Positions 21,974 through 23,753 of a stretch of 23,753 nucleotides of DNA are shown here, piece after piece. The position numbers and the translations under genes are program-made. The notes under the pieces were generated by a model, which had not been told where the DNA came from, ran no database searches, and saw nothing but the letters and a program-made list of their open reading frames with translations. The DNA comes from a virus, in IMG/VR virus record IMGVR_UViG_3300023174_008871, positions 1 to 23,753 of that record; one strand, 5' to 3'. Numbering within the stretch: position 1 is the stretch's first letter; every line of letters begins with the position of its first letter.

Positions 21974-21981
21974 AATAAATA
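21974..21981 (+). promoter_or_regulatory. Late-promoter-like box before phoH
   Basis: AATAAATA ends 7 nt before the ATG at 21989. If used as a late promoter, the start would fall two bases before the start codon. It differs by one base from the T4 consensus, and chance occurrence is possible in this AT-rich intergenic region. Confidence 0.35.
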
Positions 21982-21988
21982 TATATAG

Positions 21989-22732
21989 ATGTCGAAAAAA
22001 GACAGACAGCTTAAAAAAGCTGCCAAATTACAAGCGAAGGATGAAAACGGTATCCTTAAAAATGATATTTTTTTAAACTTTAAAATTGATCAAAAATTTC
22101 ACTTAAACGATCATCATAAAGCTTTTGTTGAAAAAGCTATGGACAGTTCCTCGCAGATACTCTTCTGTGATGGTCCTGCCGGTTCATCTAAAACCTACCT
22201 AGCTGTATATGTTGCTCTGTCTATGCTTAGGGATAAGAAGATAGATGAAATTGTATATATAAGAAGTATAGTAGAATCTGCGACGAGAAAATTAGGAAGC
22301 TTACCTGGGGAAGTAGATGAAAAATTTAAGCCATGGAGTATACCTCTTATAGAAAAATGTGACGAGCTTGTCGGTAAGCATATTACAGAGATGTTGTTTA
22401 ATAGTGACTATTTAAAAAGTATACCTGTTAATTTCTTAAGAGGAGCAACATTTACAAATAACGTCGTTATTGTAGATGAAGCACAAAACCTCGAACATAG
22501 TGAGCTAGTTACAATACTAACACGTTTCGGTAAAAATTGTAAATTGTTTATTATTGGAGATTCTCTACAATCTGATATTCAAAAATCAGGCTTCGAAAAA
22601 ATAATGAAAGCTTTTGATACAGAGCAAAGCCATGAAAACGGTATCAATGCATTCCATTTTACAGAAGAGGATATTACAAGAAGTAAGTTGCTGAAATATA
22701 TTGTTAAGGTTATTAGTACAATTAAAAAATAA
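21989..22732 (+). CDS. phoH: PhoH-like P-loop ATPase
   Basis: The 247-aa protein has the PhoH core: Walker A-like DGPAGSSKTYLAV (residues 61-73), RSIVESATRKLGSLPGEVDE (~92-111), GATFTNNVVIVDEAQNL with Walker B Asp-Glu, and a sensor region IIGDSLQSD. In the Walker A motif the Gly before Lys is Ser (GSSKT rather than GTGKT). PhoH proteins are ATPases/RNA helicase-like and are very common in marine phages; the role is unsettled, perhaps in RNA or phosphate metabolism. A basic N-terminal extension (KKDRQLKKAAKLQAK) precedes the core. It is transcribed divergently from queE and converges with queD (stops adjacent). Confidence 0.93.
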   Translation: MSKKDRQLKKAAKLQAKDENGILKNDIFLNFKIDQKFHLNDHHKAFVEKAMDSSSQILFCDGPAGSSKTYLAVYVALSMLRDKKIDEIVYIRSIVESATRKLGSLPGEVDEKFKPWSIPLIEKCDELVGKHITEMLFNSDYLKSIPVNFLRGATFTNNVVIVDEAQNLEHSELVTILTRFGKNCKLFIIGDSLQSDIQKSGFEKIMKAFDTEQSHENGINAFHFTEEDITRSKLLKYIVKVISTIKK

Positions 22733-23380
22733 TTACAATCCCCAACTAGTACCACCTAGTGGGTTTGACCACCCAGATGTGACTGTGTTTCCTACAGCTG
22801 CAGGTGTTGGTCCAGGAGCATTGCCCGTTGTATTAGTATTACTTTCTACCTTTACATTTTCAATAGGCTTTTGATCAAACGGAAGCTCAAATTGCTCTGC
22901 ATTTACTTTGGCTGTATGCTTACCACATGAACACGTATAACTCTCTACAGAGACTATTGCTGAATTTTTATCATGCTCCCACACTTCAACCTTACTGACC
23001 CAGCATCTATTATTTGTAATACCTCTTACATGCGAGTCTGCTACATCAAAACACCATTCTGCTGTTCTTTCAATACCTACCCCCTTAGGCATAATTCTTA
23101 AATCTACAGCCCCCAGCTGATGTAACTGTTGAAAGTTATTTAAAAGAGGATCATCCCCAGCAATACAGAGTGTATGGTCAAATTGTTTTTCTAAAACTTG
23201 CTTAAGTGCTTTTAGACCCCCAAAATCTACAACCCAATTTCTTTCATCCAATCTATCACATTCAAACCAGAATTTAGCTACTAGTCTATACCCGTGTATA
23301 AACTTACAATGGCTATCGGCCCTCCATTGTCTGAACGCGCAGCTACCTAATTCAATTATTTTTGTACTCTCAAATTGCAT
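22733..23380 (-). CDS. queD: QueD-like 6-carboxytetrahydropterin synthase, divergent, with C-terminal tail
   Basis: The first ~150 residues match the PTPS/QueD fold: SHCKFIHGYRL (23-33), with Cys25 at the catalytic position, WVVDFGGLK, FDHTLCIAGDDP, and ERTAEWCFD near the active site. QueD makes 6-carboxytetrahydropterin from dihydroneopterin triphosphate for QueE. Two of the three usual zinc histidines are not at their normal places: the 'AAH' position reads CAF and HGH reads HGY. The enzyme may use other ligands or have another activity. A ~60-residue tail follows a Cys pair (TCSCGKH) and is Asn/Thr/Pro-rich, ending NPLGGTSWGL. It is 215 aa against ~120 for bacterial QueD. Confidence 0.83.
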   Translation of the reverse strand: MQFESTKIIELGSCAFRQWRADSHCKFIHGYRLVAKFWFECDRLDERNWVVDFGGLKALKQVLEKQFDHTLCIAGDDPLLNNFQQLHQLGAVDLRIMPKGVGIERTAEWCFDVADSHVRGITNNRCWVSKVEVWEHDKNSAIVSVESYTCSCGKHTAKVNAEQFELPFDQKPIENVKVESNTNTTGNAPGPTPAAVGNTVTSGWSNPLGGTSWGL

Positions 23381-23415
23381 ATGTTTATATTAATATGCAA
23401 ATACGACTAATCAAG

Positions 23416-23610
23416 TTATTTCTTTTGATTTGCTTTGCAGTCTGCACAGCCATCGCAGTCGCAACCCTCTGTAGCATACTTACATTTATTCTCCTCTGTA
23501 ACAACATTAAACGTATAATATTTACTAAGAAAATTAGCTACAGCGCTATCGAAGCTTTCGTTCATTTTTTTACCAATTGTCTTTTTTGATGATCCGGATT
23601 TTAATGGCAT
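23416..23610 (-). CDS. Small phage protein with Cys-rich tail, 64 aa
   Basis: The N-terminus MPLKSGSSKKTIGKKM is the start of a widespread family of small phage proteins ('MPLK-G-SKKTI'), usually ending in an Ala-rich helix. Here the second half differs: it holds Cys43, 50, 52, 55 and 58 (spacing CX6CXCX2CX2C) with several Asp residues, which could bind a metal such as zinc or an iron-sulfur cluster. It begins 6 nt after a TATAAATA box that overlaps the upstream gene's stop, so it is probably transcribed from its own late start. Function unknown. Confidence 0.75.
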   Translation of the reverse strand: MPLKSGSSKKTIGKKMNESFDSAVANFLSKYYTFNVVTEENKCKYATEGCDCDGCADCKANQKK

Positions 23611-23616
23611 ATATGT

Positions 23617-23624
23617 TATTTATA
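23617..23624 (-). promoter_or_regulatory. T4-type late promoter box before the Cys-rich small gene
   Basis: TATAAATA on the minus strand ends 6 nt before the ATG at 23610 and overlaps the stop codon (23620-23622) of the upstream gene. The predicted start is near 23611, one base before the ATG, with no room for a ribosome binding site. Confidence 0.5.
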
Positions 23625-23753
23625 GCAAACCTCTGCTTTTTAGAATCTTTGTTAGATCTAGAACGGGCTTCCCGCTACGTCTACTTTCTGGCGTAGCCAT
23701 AAGCTGTTGCATAGCTTTGTCAAAGTTCTCTAGGTTTTCGTCTTTTTTATGAA
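23620..23753 (-). CDS. Hypothetical protein, 3' part only (5' end outside window)
   Basis: On the minus strand a frame is open from the window edge to the TAA at 23620-23622. The visible C-terminal 44 residues are charged (KKDENLENFDKAMQQLMATP, then ESRRSGKPVLDLTKILKSRG) and end in LL. They look helical and basic, with a Ser/Arg-rich patch. No family is recognised, and the true length is unknown. Confidence 0.6.
   Translation of the reverse strand, partial: HKKDENLENFDKAMQQLMATPESRRSGKPVLDLTKILKSRGLL

Noticed and set aside
1-23753. CRISPR array, insertion sequence, integrase or attachment sites
   Set aside because: No regularly spaced direct repeats, transposase or integrase motifs, or tRNA-flanking direct repeats were seen on either strand.

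Overview
The window looks like part of the genome of a T4-like tailed phage (myovirus type), probably one infecting a marine alphaproteobacterium or a similar aquatic host. The evidence is a low G+C content (judged by eye, about one third), tightly packed genes with ATGA stop/start overlaps, and T4-type late promoter boxes (TATAAATA). Gene content also fits: phoH, queD, queE, an AAA-type kinase, two proteins whose N-termini resemble T4 capsid-targeting peptides, a tail adhesin, a lysis cassette, and a phage-borne tRNA and tmRNA. The host assignment is inference; no host marker gene is present.

Layout: (1) 1-1641, plus strand: the end of a FecR-like domain protein and a beta-helix, tail-fibre-like protein. 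(2) 1638-3889, minus strand: a compact lysis cassette with a two-TM holin candidate, three lipoproteins, a spanin-like small protein, a GH108 endolysin and one unknown, headed by a late promoter. (3) 3898-4983, plus strand: an unusually GC-rich small basic protein gene with its own promoter, strong SD and strong terminator; a 75-aa unknown; then an initiator-type tRNA(CAU) and a one-piece tmRNA behind a late promoter box. (4) 4989-16667, minus strand: one uninterrupted 15-gene operon of glycan genes. It holds about ten glycosyltransferases, a FkbM methyltransferase, sugar-modifying oxidoreductase, epimerase and isomerase-like enzymes, a truncated glycosyltransferase and a GMP reductase. (5) 16728-17576, plus: a glycine-rich tail adhesin. 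(6) 17573-21119, minus: a small unknown, a P-loop kinase, and two putative capsid-packaged and ejected proteins (a 641-aa membrane-active candidate and an M15 peptidase). (7) 21191-23753: queE, phoH (plus), queD, a Cys-rich small protein and a partial gene.

How the parts may work together: queD and queE point to 7-deazaguanine synthesis, probably for genome protection. The glycan operon lacks any lipid-carrier transferase, flippase or polymerase. It may therefore build a glycan on a cytosolic acceptor (virion protein, DNA or a host-surface precursor) rather than a full polysaccharide. The M15 peptidase would help entry and the GH108 cassette would release progeny. Initiator tRNA and tmRNA together would adjust translation late in infection. 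TATAAATA or AATAAATA boxes end only 5-7 nt before several feature starts, which suggests leaderless late transcripts.
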